From NCBI GenBank assembly GCA_947167015.1, contig CAMVGM010000006.1:1-63492 (forward strand): a stretch of DNA of 63,492 bases. Reading direction: 5' to 3'. Below the pieces are notes generated by a model. That model saw only the letters and a list, made by a program, of their open reading frames with translations. It did no database searches and was not told the origin of the DNA. The DNA is from an uncultured Bacteroidales bacterium. Its GTDB lineage: Bacteria > Bacteroidota > Bacteroidia > Bacteroidales > UBA932. How positions within the stretch are numbered: the stretch's first letter is position 1; every line of letters starts with the position of its first letter. The position numbers were made by a program, and so were the translations under genes. Positions 52,019-63,492 of the stretch are shown in pieces.

Positions 52019-53773
52019 TTATTTGATGTCCAGTCCGAGGTCGACGACCAGTTTGCGGACTTCTTCGTTCCGGTTCATCAGGTCTTCCGCCTTTTCCGTG
52101 GGCATGTAGATGCGGGGGCCTTGTTCTTCTTCCGCGACGACGGAGGGTTCGAGGCGGATGCGGCCGCAGCCGGTCAGTTTGGCGAATTTGTCTTCCAGGT
52201 CGCGGAGGATCCTCTCTTCGATCCATTTTTTCTGGGCTTCGTTGGTGACGGAGAAGCCCACGATCTTGCGGCCGTCTTCTTCGCGGCACTGGAGCGTGGC
52301 GTTGGCCAAGGCGTTGGCCAGGCGGGGCTGGGCGCCGTACATCGCCGCGAGGTCTTTCCATTTGGCGGCGATTTCTTCGTCTGTCGGGAGGGCCTGCGGG
52401 GCGGCCTGGGGGGCCGGCGTGCTGGCCGGCATGATTTCGGGTTCGTCGTCGCTGAGCAGCGCCGCCAGCGACAGCGACGCCCCGGTCTTCCGCTTCCTCG
52501 GCGCCGGCTTCTCCTCCGCCGGTTTCGGGGGCTCGGCAACGGGCTCGGCGGGCTTCGGTTGCTCGACGGCGGGTGCAGCAACGGGCTCGGCGGGCTTCGG
52601 TTGCTCGACGGGGGCAGGCTCGGCGGGACGGCCAACTACCTCCGGAGGCAGTTGCCGCTCCGCCTGCGCAGCCGCTCCGCCACCGCCCAGGAAGGCGAGC
52701 TTCATCAGGGCGAACTCGATGTGCAGGCGGGGGTTCGTCGAGAGGCGGTAGCCGGCCTCGCAGGCGGTGGTGATACCGAGGGCGTCATACAGCCACTTCA
52801 CGCTGCAGCGCCCGCCCTGGTCCTGGTAACGCGCCCGCAGCGAATCCGGCAGGTCCAGCAGGGCCTCCAGACCGCCGGTGCGGCTCACCAGCAGGTCGCG
52901 CAGGTGCGCACTCAGCGCCGCGACGAAATGCTGCGCATTGAAACCCTTCGCCAGGATCTCGTCGAAAATGAGCAGCGCGGTGGCATAGTCCCCCGCGAGG
53001 AAAGCCTCCACCAGGCGGAAACTGTACTCGTAGTCCAGCACGCCCAGGTTGCGGATCACGTCCTCGTAGTGGATGTCCGTACCGCAGAAGGCGACCGTCT
53101 GGTCGAAGAGCGTCAGGGCGTCGCGCATCGCGCCGTCCGCCTTGTGCGCGATCACGTGCAGCGACTCGTCGTCCACGTGTACGCCCTCCTTGCCCGCGAT
53201 GTTCCGCAGGTTGCGGACGATGTCGGGCACGCCGATGCGGTTGAAGTCATAGGTCTGGCAGCGGCTCAGGATGGTCGGCAGGATCTTGTGCTTCTCGGTG
53301 GTGGCGAGGATGAAGATGGCGTGTGCGGGCGGCTCTTCCAGGGTCTTCAGGAAGGCGTTGAAAGCGGACTGCGAGAGCATGTGCACCTCGTCGATGATGA
53401 ACACCGAGTAGCGGCCCACCTGCGGCGGGATCTGCACCTGGTCCATCAGCGCCTTGATGTCATCCACGCCGTTGTTGGACGCCGCATCCAGCTCGTGGAT
53501 GCAGTAGGAACGGCCTTCAGCGAAGGAACGGCAGGAGTCGCACTCGCCGCAGGGCTCCAGGTCCGGCCCGGGATGGGCGCAGTTGATGGTCTTCGCGAAG
53601 ATGCGCGCGGCGCTGGTCTTGCCGACGCCCCGGGGGCCGCAGAACAGGTAGGCGTGCGCGAGCTGTCCGCGCTGGATCGAGTTCTTGAGGGTCCGTGCGA
53701 TGTTGTCCTGTCCGATCAGCGACTCGAAGGAGTCCGGACGGTATTTGCGGGCTGATACGACGTAGTCTGACAT
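52019..53773 (-). CDS. dnaX: DNA polymerase III subunits gamma/tau
   Basis: The clamp-loader ATPase. The 584-residue protein has Walker A CGPRGVGKTSAARIFA, the zinc-binding cysteines in CAHPGPDLEPCGECDSC, the SRC motif LSRCQTYDF and lid domains (to about 360). A Pro/Ala/Lys linker with repeats of PKPAEPVA (about 385-440) follows, then a C-terminal tau-like domain. A programmed frameshift site making gamma is not apparent. It is divergent from the next secreted protein gene, with only about 40 bp between them. Confidence 0.95.
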   Translation of the reverse strand: MSDYVVSARKYRPDSFESLIGQDNIARTLKNSIQRGQLAHAYLFCGPRGVGKTSAARIFAKTINCAHPGPDLEPCGECDSCRSFAEGRSYCIHELDAASNNGVDDIKALMDQVQIPPQVGRYSVFIIDEVHMLSQSAFNAFLKTLEEPPAHAIFILATTEKHKILPTILSRCQTYDFNRIGVPDIVRNLRNIAGKEGVHVDDESLHVIAHKADGAMRDALTLFDQTVAFCGTDIHYEDVIRNLGVLDYEYSFRLVEAFLAGDYATALLIFDEILAKGFNAQHFVAALSAHLRDLLVSRTGGLEALLDLPDSLRARYQDQGGRCSVKWLYDALGITTACEAGYRLSTNPRLHIEFALMKLAFLGGGGAAAQAERQLPPEVVGRPAEPAPVEQPKPAEPVAAPAVEQPKPAEPVAEPPKPAEEKPAPRKRKTGASLSLAALLSDDEPEIMPASTPAPQAAPQALPTDEEIAAKWKDLAAMYGAQPRLANALANATLQCREEDGRKIVGFSVTNEAQKKWIEERILRDLEDKFAKLTGCGRIRLEPSVVAEEEQGPRIYMPTEKAEDLMNRNEEVRKLVVDLGLDIK

Positions 53774-53775
53774 AG

Positions 53776-53807
53776 TTTACAAATGTAATGAAATTTGTGT
53801 AAATTTG
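53776..53807 (+). promoter_or_regulatory. Promoter of the secreted protein gene, almost leaderless
   Basis: TTTA at 53776-53779, a 20-bp spacer and TAAATTTG at 53800-53807. The -7 box ends 5 bp before the ATG at 53813, so transcription would begin at or just before the start codon. A TACATTTG on the minus strand (53787-53780) could be the dnaX -7 box. Confidence 0.5.
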
Positions 53808-53812
53808 GCCGT

Positions 53813-54586
53813 ATGAAGATCCGATTGCGCCATCTTTTTCTGACCGCCTTCCTGCTGCTCGCCGCGCTGCCCGCGCCGGGCCAGGGCAAGGTTTACACGC
53901 GCAAGGTACGCCTGGGCGACTTCCCCACCCGCACCACCAAGGTGGTCCTCGCCGGCAACCCGTTCCTGGAGCTGGCGCTGCGCGAGGCGGTCGCCATCCA
54001 CTGGCGCATCTCGCCCTACGAATTCTGCACCCCGGAAGAATACGCCGGCCTGAAAAACTCCAACGCGCTCTACTTCCTGCTGCCCGGCCGGGAAGACGGA
54101 CTGGACTGGCTGATCCTCGCGAAAGGCGGCCGTCAGGATGAAAAGGAAAGCCTCCGGAAGCCCTTCGAGGTGGTCCGCCTGCCCATCGCCAGCGCGGACG
54201 AGCCCAACGGCCGGGAACTCGTCCTGATGGGCGCGTTCCTGGACATCATCCAGAACTTCGTGGAAGAGGCGATGATCTCCGACAGGACCGCCTACGGAGG
54301 CCTGGCGGAAAGCGCCGGCGGCCGGCTGCGCGGGAAGAAGGTCCTGCTCGACCCCGATGCGGCGGATGCGGCCGTCCTGGCACAGGAAGCAGACGCCCTG
54401 GCCGGCGTCGTCATCGCGCCCGGAGACCCCGGAGAGGGGAACAACTGCTACAAGATGCTCATCTCCGCCGACACGCACGAACTGCTCTTTTTCGAGAAGT
54501 GCCGGTACAGGACACCGGACGACGCCCGCTTTACGGAAGGCGACGTCCGGCGCTTCGAACGCCACGGGGCCACCGTGGTCCTATAA
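53813..54586 (+). CDS. Secreted protein of unknown function
   Basis: A 257-residue protein from the ATG at 53813 (MKIRLRHLFLTAFLLLAALPAPGQG, a signal peptide). An alternative ATG six codons upstream lies on the promoter. The mature part reads KVYTRKVRLGDFPTRTTKVVL and GNPFLELALREAVAIHW, then a domain with YFLLPGREDGLDWLILAKGG and GAFLDIIQNFVEEAM, and a C-terminal NCYKMLISADTHELLFF. I do not recognise a family. It is convergent with the response regulator, sharing 6 bp at the 3' ends, and divergent from dnaX. Confidence 0.75.
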   Translation: MKIRLRHLFLTAFLLLAALPAPGQGKVYTRKVRLGDFPTRTTKVVLAGNPFLELALREAVAIHWRISPYEFCTPEEYAGLKNSNALYFLLPGREDGLDWLILAKGGRQDEKESLRKPFEVVRLPIASADEPNGRELVLMGAFLDIIQNFVEEAMISDRTAYGGLAESAGGRLRGKKVLLDPDAADAAVLAQEADALAGVVIAPGDPGEGNNCYKMLISADTHELLFFEKCRYRTPDDARFTEGDVRRFERHGATVVL

Positions 54587-55738
54587 GTTCACGAAATCGC
54601 GTACATTCGCCGCGGAAACGGGCTCGTCACCGAGGATGAGGAGCCGGTCTACGACGTTGTCCAGTTCGCGGATGTTGCCCGGCCAGTGCTTCTGCTTCAG
54701 GAGCTCCACCGCCTCGGGCGAGAAACTGCGGGGACGGTTGCCGTCGGTGTATTTCGCCTTGAAGAACTCAATCAGCTGCGGGATGTCGTCGCGCCGCTCG
54801 TCCAGCGAGGGGACGCGGATGACGATCACGCTCAGGCGGTGATAGAGGTCTTCCCGGAAGTTCCCCTTCTCGATCTCGGCCTGGAGGTTCTTGTTGGTGG
54901 CCGCGACCACGCGGACGTCCACCTCGATGTCCTTGTCGGAGCCCACGCGGGAGAGTTTCTTCTCCTGCAGCACGCGCAGGACCTTCGCCTGGGCGGCCAG
55001 GCTCATGTCCCCGATCTCGTCGAGGAAGAGGGTGCCGCCGTCGGCCTGTTCGAACTTGCCTTTGTGCTGCTTGATGGCGGAGGTGAAGGACCCCTTTTCG
55101 TGGCCGAACAGCTCGCTCTCGATCAACTCGCCGGGGATGGCGGCGCAGTTCACCTCCACGAAGGGCATCGCGCTGCGGGCGCTGAGCTGGTGGATGTTGC
55201 GCGCCACGAGTTCCTTGCCGGAACCGTTGGGACCGGTGATGAGCACGCGGGCGTCGGTGGGCGCCACCTTCGCGATCATGTCGCGGATGTGCTGCATCGG
55301 AGCGGACTCGCCGATCATGTCGGCGCCGTACACCTTCTTCTTGAGCGCCTTGTTCTGGGCGGTCAGTACCACCCGGTCGCCGGCGTTCTTGATCGTGATC
55401 AGGATGCGGTTGAGGTCCAGCGGCTTCTCGATGAAATCGAAGGCCCCCAGCTTGATGCACTCCACGGCAGTCTTGATGTCCGCGTGTCCGGAAACCATCA
55501 CCACGGCCGCGTCCAGGCCCATTTCCATGAACTTCGCGAGCACCTCGTTGCCGTCCATCCCGGGCATCTTGATGTCGCAGAAAATGACGTCGTATTTCTC
55601 CTTTTCGACTTTCTGGATCCCCACGAGCCCGTCTTCGGCGGTATCGACCTCGTAGCCTTCATCGCTGAGGATCTCCCCGAGGGAATTGCGGATGGCCCGC
55701 TCGTCGTCTATGATCAGTACTTTCATCTTGCTTGCCAT
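54581..55738 (-). CDS. NtrC-type response regulator without a DNA-binding domain
   Basis: A 385-residue protein with an N-terminal receiver (MKVLIIDDERAIRNSLGEIL, phospho-Asp in DVIFCDIKMPGMDG). An AAA+ domain follows with Walker A ITGPNGSGKELVARNIH, Walker B GGTLFLDEIGDM, and R-finger region NFREDLYHRLSVIVIRVPSL. The sigma-54-contacting loop reads GSFTSA, not GAFTGA. The protein stops just after the AAA+ lid (RELDNVVDRLLILGDEPVSAANVRDFVNL), so the C-terminal Fis-type helix-turn-helix is absent. I start at the MASK Met, 7 bp after the metG stop codon. It could pair with the NtrY-like kinase at 28161. Confidence 0.88.
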   Translation of the reverse strand: MASKMKVLIIDDERAIRNSLGEILSDEGYEVDTAEDGLVGIQKVEKEKYDVIFCDIKMPGMDGNEVLAKFMEMGLDAAVVMVSGHADIKTAVECIKLGAFDFIEKPLDLNRILITIKNAGDRVVLTAQNKALKKKVYGADMIGESAPMQHIRDMIAKVAPTDARVLITGPNGSGKELVARNIHQLSARSAMPFVEVNCAAIPGELIESELFGHEKGSFTSAIKQHKGKFEQADGGTLFLDEIGDMSLAAQAKVLRVLQEKKLSRVGSDKDIEVDVRVVAATNKNLQAEIEKGNFREDLYHRLSVIVIRVPSLDERRDDIPQLIEFFKAKYTDGNRPRSFSPEAVELLKQKHWPGNIRELDNVVDRLLILGDEPVSAANVRDFVNL

Positions 55739-55745
55739 TAATCCG

Positions 55746-57800
55746 TTAACCCACCTGGGCACCGTTGCAGACGGCCTCTTCCGGGGTGATGAAACGCATC
55801 GAGCCGTCGCCCTGCTTCGCCATCAGGATCATCCCGTGGCTCTCGATCCCGCGGATGGTCCGCGGCTTGAGGTTCGCCAGGATGCAGATCTGCTTGCCGA
55901 CCATCGCCTCCGGACTGTAGTACTCGGCGATGCCGGACACGATCACGCGCCGGTCGATGCCGGTGTCGATCGTCAGCTTGAGGAGCTTGTCGGTCTTGGG
56001 CACGCGCTCGGCCTCCAAGACCGTCGCCGTACGGATGTCCATCTTCTCGAACTCGTCGAAGGTGCATTCGTCCTTCTGCGGGGCCACCTGCTTCGCGGCT
56101 TCCGCCTTCGCGGCGGCCTCGCGTTCGGCACGGATGGCGTCCAGCCGGGCGAGCTGCACGTCAATGACGTCGTCCTCGATCTTGGCGAAGAGCAGCTGCG
56201 CCTCTCCGAGCTGGTGGCCGGCGGGCAGGAGCTGCGGACGGCCGAGGATCTCCCAGTCCAGCGGGGAACCGAGCATCTCCCGGAGCCGCTTCGCCGCGAA
56301 CGGAGTGAAGGGCTCGAAGGCGATGGCGAGGTCCGCGCAGATCTGCAGCGAGAGGTTCAGGATGGTGGCGGTGCGCTCCAGGTCGGTCTTGGCGACCTTC
56401 CAGGGCTCCGTGTCGGAGATGTACTTGTTGCCCACGCGGGCGATGCCCATCGCGTCCTTGAGCGCCTCGCGGAACTTGAAGCCCTCGATGTTCTTCTCCA
56501 TCGACGCCTTCAGCGCCGGGATCTCGGCGAGGACCTCCTTGTCGATGTCCTCCAGCGGGCCGCAGGCCGGGACCTTCCCGCCGAAGTACTTGTGCGTCAG
56601 CACCATGGCGCGGTTCACGAAGTTGCCGAAGATGGCCACGAGCTCGCTGTTGTTGCGCTGCTGGAAGTCCTTCCAGCTGAAGTCGTTGTCCTTCGTCTCG
56701 GGGGCGTTGGCCGTGAGCACGTAGCGCAGCACGTCCTCCTTGCCCGGGAAATCCCGGAGGTACTCGTGCGCCCAGACGGCCCAGCCGCGCGAGGTCGAGA
56801 TCTTGTCGCCCTCGAGGTTGAGGAACTCGTTGGCGGGCACGTTGTCCGGGAGGATGAAACCGTCGCCGTAAGCCTTCAGCATCGAGGGGAAGATGATGCA
56901 ATGGAAGACGATGTTGTCCTTGCCGATGAAATGCACGAGCCGGGTGTCCGGCGACTTCCACCACTTCTCCCAGCTGTCGGGCAGGAGTTCCTTCGTGTTG
57001 GAGATATAGCCGATCGGCGCGTCGAACCACACGTAGAGGACCTTGCCCTCGGCCCCTTCGACGGGCACGGGCACGCCCCAGTCGAGGTCCCGGGTGACCG
57101 CACGCGGCTGCAGGCCGCCGTCCAGCCAGCTCTTGACCTGGCCGTACACGTTGGAGCGCCACTCGGTATGCCCCTCCAGGATCCACTCGCGCAGCCAGGG
57201 CTCGTAGTCCTGCAGCGGGAGGTACCAGTGGGTGGTCTTCTTCTTCACGGGCGCGGCGCCGCTGAGCTTGCTCTTCGGGTTGATCAGTTCCTCGGGGCTG
57301 AGGGTGCTGCCGCATTTCTCGCACTGGTCGCCGTAGGCGCCTTCGTTGCCGCACTTGGGGCAGGTGCCCACGATGTAGCGGTCCGCGAGGAAGGTCTTCG
57401 CCTCGGGGTCATAGTACTGCTCGCTCTCCTTCGTGATGAACTTGCCTTCGTCGTAGAGTTTGCGGAAGAAGCCGGAGGAAGTGCGGGCGTGCACCTCGGA
57501 GGATGTGCGGCCGTAGATGTCGAAGTGGATGCCCAGGCCTTCGAACGAGTCCTTGATGATGCCGTGGTAGCGGTCCACGATGTCCTGCGGGCTGCAGCCC
57601 TGTTGGCGGGCCTTGATGGTGATGGGCACGCCGTGCTCGTCGGAGCCGCAGACATACAGGACTTCCCTGCCGCGCATGCGCAGGTAGCGCACATAGATGT
57701 CTGCGGGTACATAGACACCGGCGAGGTGGCCGATGTGGATCGGACCGTTGGCGTAAGGCAACGCGCAGGTCACGAGGGTTCTCTTGAATTGTTTGTCCAT
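55746..57800 (-). CDS. metG: Methionine--tRNA ligase
   Basis: A class I synthetase, 684 residues. HIGH motif in [13 protein letters not shown], the zinc-knuckle cysteines CPKCGNEG...CEKCGSTL (about 145-165), and KISTS in place of KMSKS ([13 protein letters not shown]). The anticodon-binding helical domain is followed by a C-terminal tRNA-binding OB domain of EMAP type ([26 protein letters not shown]), which dimerises the enzyme. The ATG overlaps the dnaG stop codon by one base, in the run recQ-dnaG-metG. Confidence 0.96.
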   Translation of the reverse strand: MDKQFKRTLVTCALPYANGPIHIGHLAGVYVPADIYVRYLRMRGREVLYVCGSDEHGVPITIKARQQGCSPQDIVDRYHGIIKDSFEGLGIHFDIYGRTSSEVHARTSSGFFRKLYDEGKFITKESEQYYDPEAKTFLADRYIVGTCPKCGNEGAYGDQCEKCGSTLSPEELINPKSKLSGAAPVKKKTTHWYLPLQDYEPWLREWILEGHTEWRSNVYGQVKSWLDGGLQPRAVTRDLDWGVPVPVEGAEGKVLYVWFDAPIGYISNTKELLPDSWEKWWKSPDTRLVHFIGKDNIVFHCIIFPSMLKAYGDGFILPDNVPANEFLNLEGDKISTSRGWAVWAHEYLRDFPGKEDVLRYVLTANAPETKDNDFSWKDFQQRNNSELVAIFGNFVNRAMVLTHKYFGGKVPACGPLEDIDKEVLAEIPALKASMEKNIEGFKFREALKDAMGIARVGNKYISDTEPWKVAKTDLERTATILNLSLQICADLAIAFEPFTPFAAKRLREMLGSPLDWEILGRPQLLPAGHQLGEAQLLFAKIEDDVIDVQLARLDAIRAEREAAAKAEAAKQVAPQKDECTFDEFEKMDIRTATVLEAERVPKTDKLLKLTIDTGIDRRVIVSGIAEYYSPEAMVGKQICILANLKPRTIRGIESHGMILMAKQGDGSMRFITPEEAVCNGAQVG

Positions 57801-59793
57801 TATTTCGTGTTCTTTTCTCTTCCCATTTTCTGTCTGATCCGGCGCTGTGCGGCCTGGACCTTGATCATTTCCTGCAGGATGGCCGGCTCCGTGTCGGGCG
57901 TGGCGTCCGGCAGGGAGCGCCGGAGCGTCTCGTAGCGGTCCTGCAGCCGCCGCTCGGCGTAATTGAGCATGGCGCGGGGCACCTGCGCGACCAGCCAGGA
58001 ACCGGTCGTCGTCAGGGAGCGCTCGAAAGCCTCCACCGTCAGCTGGTACTTCTCCGTAGAGAGTTCCGACACGACGCCCGCCATCCGGCGGTCCTCCGCG
58101 TCGAGCAGGCGCTTGACGATCTCGTCCTGCGAGAGTCCTTCGTCATAAAGGGCGAAATAGGCGTCGTACACCGCCGCGTAGGCGGCGTTCGCCATGCGCG
58201 ACCCGTCGCTGAGGGCCCCTCGGATGAAGTCCGCCACGGTGGGTTTGTCCTGCTCGCTGCCGCTGTAGTATTCCGAATCGCTCTCGAATTCCAGTTCGTG
58301 GCAGCCGTAACGCAGCAGGAAGTACAGCAAATCCCGTTCCGCGGGACCCAGGATACGGTTTTCCTCCGCCCAGGCGGGTGCCGCATTCCCGGAAAAGCCG
58401 TCGGAAACGGGCGGCGCGTCCTCCAGGCCGGGCTCGGGGGGCAGGCCGTTGCGGCGCCGCCGCTCCTCGCGCTCCTGCGCCTTCAGCGCCTCTTCCTGCA
58501 GGGAACGGCGCGTACGGCCGATCCGGTCCAGCAGGTTGCCCACCTCCATGTCGAACTGCCGGGCCACGGCCTCGGCGTAGGTGGTACGCTTCACCGCATC
58601 GGGGATGTGCGCGATGGTGTCCGCGATCCCGTTGATCAGGCCCGCCTTCCGGAGCGGGTCGCCCGCCGCCTGCGCGAGCAGACGGTCCGTATGGAAGACG
58701 ATGAAGTCCTTTTCGTTCGCCGTGATGTAGGCGCGCACCTCGTCGCGGCTGTGGCTGCGGGAGAAGGAATCGGGGTCCTCGCCGTCCGGCAGGGGCACGA
58801 TGCGCACGTTCATCCCTTCGTCCAGGATCATCGGCACGGCACGCTCGGCAGCGTGGATGCCGGCCGAGTCGCCGTCGTACATGATCGTGACGTTCTCGGT
58901 GAATTTCTTGATCAGGCGTACCTGCTCCACCGTGAGCGAGGTGCCGCAGGAGGCCACGACGTTGCCGATACCGAGCTGGTGCATCATCACCACGTCCACG
59001 TTGCCCTCCACGAGGATGCAGCGGTCTTCCCGGGCGATCTCGCTCTTGGCGAAATAGATGCCCATCAGGTTGCGGCTCTTGACGTAGATCTCCGTCTCCG
59101 GGGAGTTGACGTATTTCGCGGGGTTGTCCGACTTGAGCGTACGGCCGCTGAACGCGATCACGCGCCCGCTCACCGTATGGATCGGGAACATCACGCGCTC
59201 GCGGAAACGGTCGGTCAGGCTGCCGTCCTCGTTCTGCAGGGCCAGGCCCGCGCCGACCAGGTATTCGTCCTTGTAACCGGCCCGCCGGGCGGCGTCCACC
59301 AGGCCGGAACGGCCGCCGGGCGCCCAGCCGAGGCTCCATTTCGCGATGGTCTCGTCCTCGATGCCGCGGGAGCGGTAATAGGCGTAGCCCACGCTGCGCC
59401 CCTCGCCGGATTTCAGCTGCCCGTTGAAGAACTGTCGGGCGAAGTCGGAAACGAGCAAAAGGCTCTCGCTGCGCTGCCGCCGGGCGATCTCCTCGGCGGA
59501 TTCCTCTTCTTCCTGTATCTCGATATGATACTTCCGGGCCAGATAGCGGAGCGCCTCCACATAGGAAAGGCGCTCGTATTCCATCAGGAAGCCCACCGCC
59601 GTACCGGACTTGCCGCAGCCGAAGCATTTGTAGATGCCGCGGGCGGGCTCGACGTGGAAGGAGGGCGTCTTCTCGTTGTGGAACGGGCAGCAGGCCCAGA
59701 GGCTGCTCCCCCTCCGCTTCAAGGTGACGAAGTCCCCCACCACATCTTCGATGCGTGCGGTGTCCAGTATCAGATTGACGGTTTCCTGCGGTA

Positions 59794-59797
<4 letters not shown>
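57800..59797 (-). CDS. dnaG: DNA primase
   Basis: Synthesises RNA primers at the replication fork. The 665-residue protein has an N-terminal zinc ribbon ([16 protein letters not shown]...CFGCGKSG, about 38-66), the RNA polymerase core with [19 protein letters not shown], and the TOPRIM motifs [16 protein letters not shown] and [14 protein letters not shown]-terminal helicase-binding region completes it. The ATG overlaps the recQ stop codon by 4 bp. The length is within the usual range. Confidence 0.96.
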
Positions 59798-62010
<2,213 letters not shown>

Positions 62011-62015
62011 AGGGT

Positions 62016-63278
62016 TCAGTCTAAAGTGTGAATGGCAAGTCCGGAGCGAAGCTTAGGTTCGAACCATGTCGTCTTGGGTGGCATGATGTTGCCCGTGTCG
62101 GCGATGTTGATGAGCTGTTGCATGCTGACGGGATAGAGGGCGAAGGCGACTTTCATCTCGCCGCTGTCCACGCGGCGCGAAAGCTCGCCGAGTCCGCGGA
62201 TGCCACCCACGAAGTCGATGCGCTTGTCGGTGCGCAGGTCCTTGATGCCGAGGATCTTGTCCAGCACGAGATTCGACAGGATGGTCACGTCCAGCACCCC
62301 GATCGGGTCGGCGTCGTCGTAACGGCCGGCCTTCGCGGTCAGGCTGTACCATTTGTCGCCGAGATACATCGAGAAGTTGTGCAGCTGAGCGGGGGCGTAG
62401 GGCTTCGCCGGGCGGCCGCAGCGCGGCTTGGTGGCCAGCGAGACCTCGAAGTCCTCTTCCAGCGCCTTCAGGAACTGCTCCTCCGTAAGGCCGTTCAGGT
62501 CCTTGACCACGCGGTTGTAGTCGATGATGGCGAGCTGGCTCTCCGGGAAGCAGACGGCCATGAAGAAGTTGTATTCCTCATTGCCGGTGTGGTTCGGGTT
62601 CTGCGCGCGCTTCTCCGCGCCCACGCGGGCCGCGGCGGCGGTGCGGTGATGGCCGTCGGCCACGTAGAAGGCGTCCACGTCGTTGGTGAAGATCTCCGTG
62701 ATGCGCGCGTTCACCGCGTCGTCGTCGATCACCCAGAAGGTGTGGGTGAATTTGTTCTCGTCGACGAACTTGTATTCGGGCGCCCCGGCGGCGGTCTTCG
62801 CGATGATGGCGCCGAGTTCGGCGTTGTCCTTGAAGGCGAAGAAGACCGGCTCGATGTTGGCGTTCTGGATGCGGACGTGGATCATCCGGTCGTCTTCCTT
62901 GTCCTTGCGGGTCAGTTCGTGCTTCTTGATGATGCCGGCGGCGTAGTCGTCCGTGTGGGCGCAGAGCACGATGCCGTACTGGGTGCGGCGGCCCATCGTC
63001 TGGGCATAGACATAGTATTTCTCCTTGTCGTCGCGGACCAGCCAGCCGCGCTGCTGCCACGCCTTGAAGTTTTCGACGGCGCGGTCGTAGGTACGCTGCT
63101 CGTGCTCCCCGGCGATCGGGTCGAAGTCGATTTCGGGTTTGGTGATGTGAAGCAGGGACTTTTCCCCGGCCATTTTCCTGGCCTCTTCCGAATTCAGTAC
63201 ATCATAAGGCGGCGCCGCGACCTCCGTCACGATGCCCTTGGGCGGACGAAGCGCCGCAAAAGGTTTGACTCGTACCAT
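62016..63278 (-). CDS. DUF1015 family protein
   Basis: A 420-residue cytosolic protein of the DUF1015 family: VRVKPFAALRPPKGIVTEVAAPPYDVLNS at the N-terminus, YVADGHHRTAAAARV in the centre (about 208-222), and FFMAVCFPESQLAIIDYNRVV. Members often lie directly after serC-serA in Bacteroidetes, as here, suggesting a link to serine metabolism; the reaction is unknown. The motif GHHR resembles ParB/Srx-like nucleotide-binding folds. It has its own -7 box, TACTTTTG, after the serA terminator. Confidence 0.9.
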   Translation of the reverse strand: MVRVKPFAALRPPKGIVTEVAAPPYDVLNSEEARKMAGEKSLLHITKPEIDFDPIAGEHEQRTYDRAVENFKAWQQRGWLVRDDKEKYYVYAQTMGRRTQYGIVLCAHTDDYAAGIIKKHELTRKDKEDDRMIHVRIQNANIEPVFFAFKDNAELGAIIAKTAAGAPEYKFVDENKFTHTFWVIDDDAVNARITEIFTNDVDAFYVADGHHRTAAAARVGAEKRAQNPNHTGNEEYNFFMAVCFPESQLAIIDYNRVVKDLNGLTEEQFLKALEEDFEVSLATKPRCGRPAKPYAPAQLHNFSMYLGDKWYSLTAKAGRYDDADPIGVLDVTILSNLVLDKILGIKDLRTDKRIDFVGGIRGLGELSRRVDSGEMKVAFALYPVSMQQLINIADTGNIMPPKTTWFEPKLRSGLAIHTLD

Positions 63279-63286
63279 ATTTCAAA

Positions 63287-63294
63287 CAAAAGTA
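63287..63294 (-). promoter_or_regulatory. -7 promoter element of the DUF1015 gene
   Basis: TACTTTTG (TAnnTTTG) on the minus strand, 8 bp before the ATG at 63278. A clear -33 box is not seen. It would start a nearly leaderless transcript for DUF1015-recQ-dnaG-metG. Confidence 0.45.
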
Positions 63295-63331
63295 TATTCG
63301 AAGATAATGATTATTTGTCACATTTCAAAAT

Positions 63332-63371
63332 AATTGCGCGAAGTGTCATCGAGATGACGCTTCGCGCAATT
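63332..63371 (-). terminator. Long hairpin between serA and the DUF1015 gene
   Basis: An 18-bp inverted repeat with one G-T wobble and a 4-nt loop (left arm starts aattgcgcgaag, right arm ends cttcgcgcaatt), 20 bp after the serA stop codon. The minus strand continues ATTTTG, a short T-run. Very stable; most likely the serA terminator. Confidence 0.65.
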
Positions 63372-63390
63372 AAGACGGAAGACCGGACTC

Positions 63391-63492
63391 TTACTTGTTC
63401 AGCTGGAATTTCGTACAGCCTTCCTTGAAATAGGCGACGATCTGGCGCGCGGCGGCGAGGCCGGCGTTGACGTTGGCCTCGGCGGTCTGGGC
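63391..63492 (-). CDS. serA: C-terminal end of D-3-phosphoglycerate dehydrogenase (partial)
   Basis: The last 33 codons of a minus-strand gene that enters from the right edge. They read AQTAEANVNAGLAAARQIVAYF, then KEGCTKFQLNK and a stop codon. This matches the end of Bacteroidetes SerA, the first enzyme of serine synthesis, and serA usually precedes DUF1015 genes in this phylum. Only the tail is visible, so the assignment relies on this short match and on the neighbour. Confidence 0.6.
   Translation of the reverse strand, partial: AQTAEANVNAGLAAARQIVAYFKEGCTKFQLNK

Noticed and set aside
52440..52640. Short direct repeats in dnaX as a CRISPR-like or regulatory array
   Set aside because: They encode the Pro/Ala/Lys linker (PKPAEPVA repeats) of the tau subunit; in frame and ordinary.

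Overview
This is a high-GC chromosomal segment from a member of the Bacteroidales, most likely an uncultured gut or rumen relative of Rikenellaceae or 'Cryptobacteroides'-type lineages. The phylum call rests on several signs. Promoters follow the Bacteroidetes pattern TTTG-N20-TAnnTTTG, with very clear copies upstream of rlmH and efp. There is an ExbB - small membrane protein - ExbD - ExbD block. The gene neighbourhoods serA-DUF1015, cmk-ispH and rlmH/DUF4783 are typical. There are YD-repeat (RHS) proteins with Sec signals, a propeller/Y_Y_Y transmembrane AraC regulator, and modular pectin-degrading enzymes. The genus is inferred, not shown.

Layout. 1-1.95 kb: the end of a minus-strand RHS polymorphic-toxin array, consisting of an RHS fragment at the window edge, an LRR protein in the immunity position, and a truncated RHS tip module. 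2.0-11.4 kb: a plus-strand housekeeping block (queA, dprA, TatD nuclease, ansA; exbB-orf-exbD-exbD; asnS, udk, a TonB-like protein). 11.4-11.6 kb: a non-coding region with a candidate minus-strand small RNA. 11.6-18.5 kb: a membrane-bound AraC-type regulator that has no kinase or receiver domain, then an aryl-pyruvate fermentation operon (iorA, iorB, paaK-like ligase, ACT protein). 18.5-27.6 kb: a four-gene minus-strand pectin operon (PL10-like lyase; PL1-CE12-CE8; GH95-CE8; CE7-like esterase). It is divergent from a lipoprotein form of the pectin enzyme KdgF through a shared, palindromic promoter region. 28.2-32.1 kb: rlmH and a large NtrY-like sensor kinase.

32.2-38.4 kb: a DUF4783 protein, then a minus-strand operon efp - radical SAM - ATP-grasp-like - WbqC-like - GT2 - DegT aminotransferase in which every neighbouring pair overlaps. 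I do not recognise this set as a described pathway. 38.5-47.9 kb: a complete RHS toxin array. It has a 2027-residue RHS protein with an AT-rich tip of unknown type and a secreted candidate immunity protein. An orphan copy of the RHS core follows, carrying a different, JAB-metalloprotease-like tip with its own secreted candidate immunity protein, and then a decayed third RHS scrap that abuts ispH. A 700-bp core block is duplicated without indels, so recombination there could swap toxin tips. 47.9-63.5 kb: mostly minus-strand housekeeping (ispH, cmk, a GH127-like lipoprotein, lptB, dnaX, an NtrC-like regulator without a DNA-binding domain, metG, dnaG, recQ, DUF1015, and the 3' end of serA).

I found no tRNA, rRNA, CRISPR array, transposase or integrase. 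The very long antisense ORFs are artefacts of high GC and were left out.
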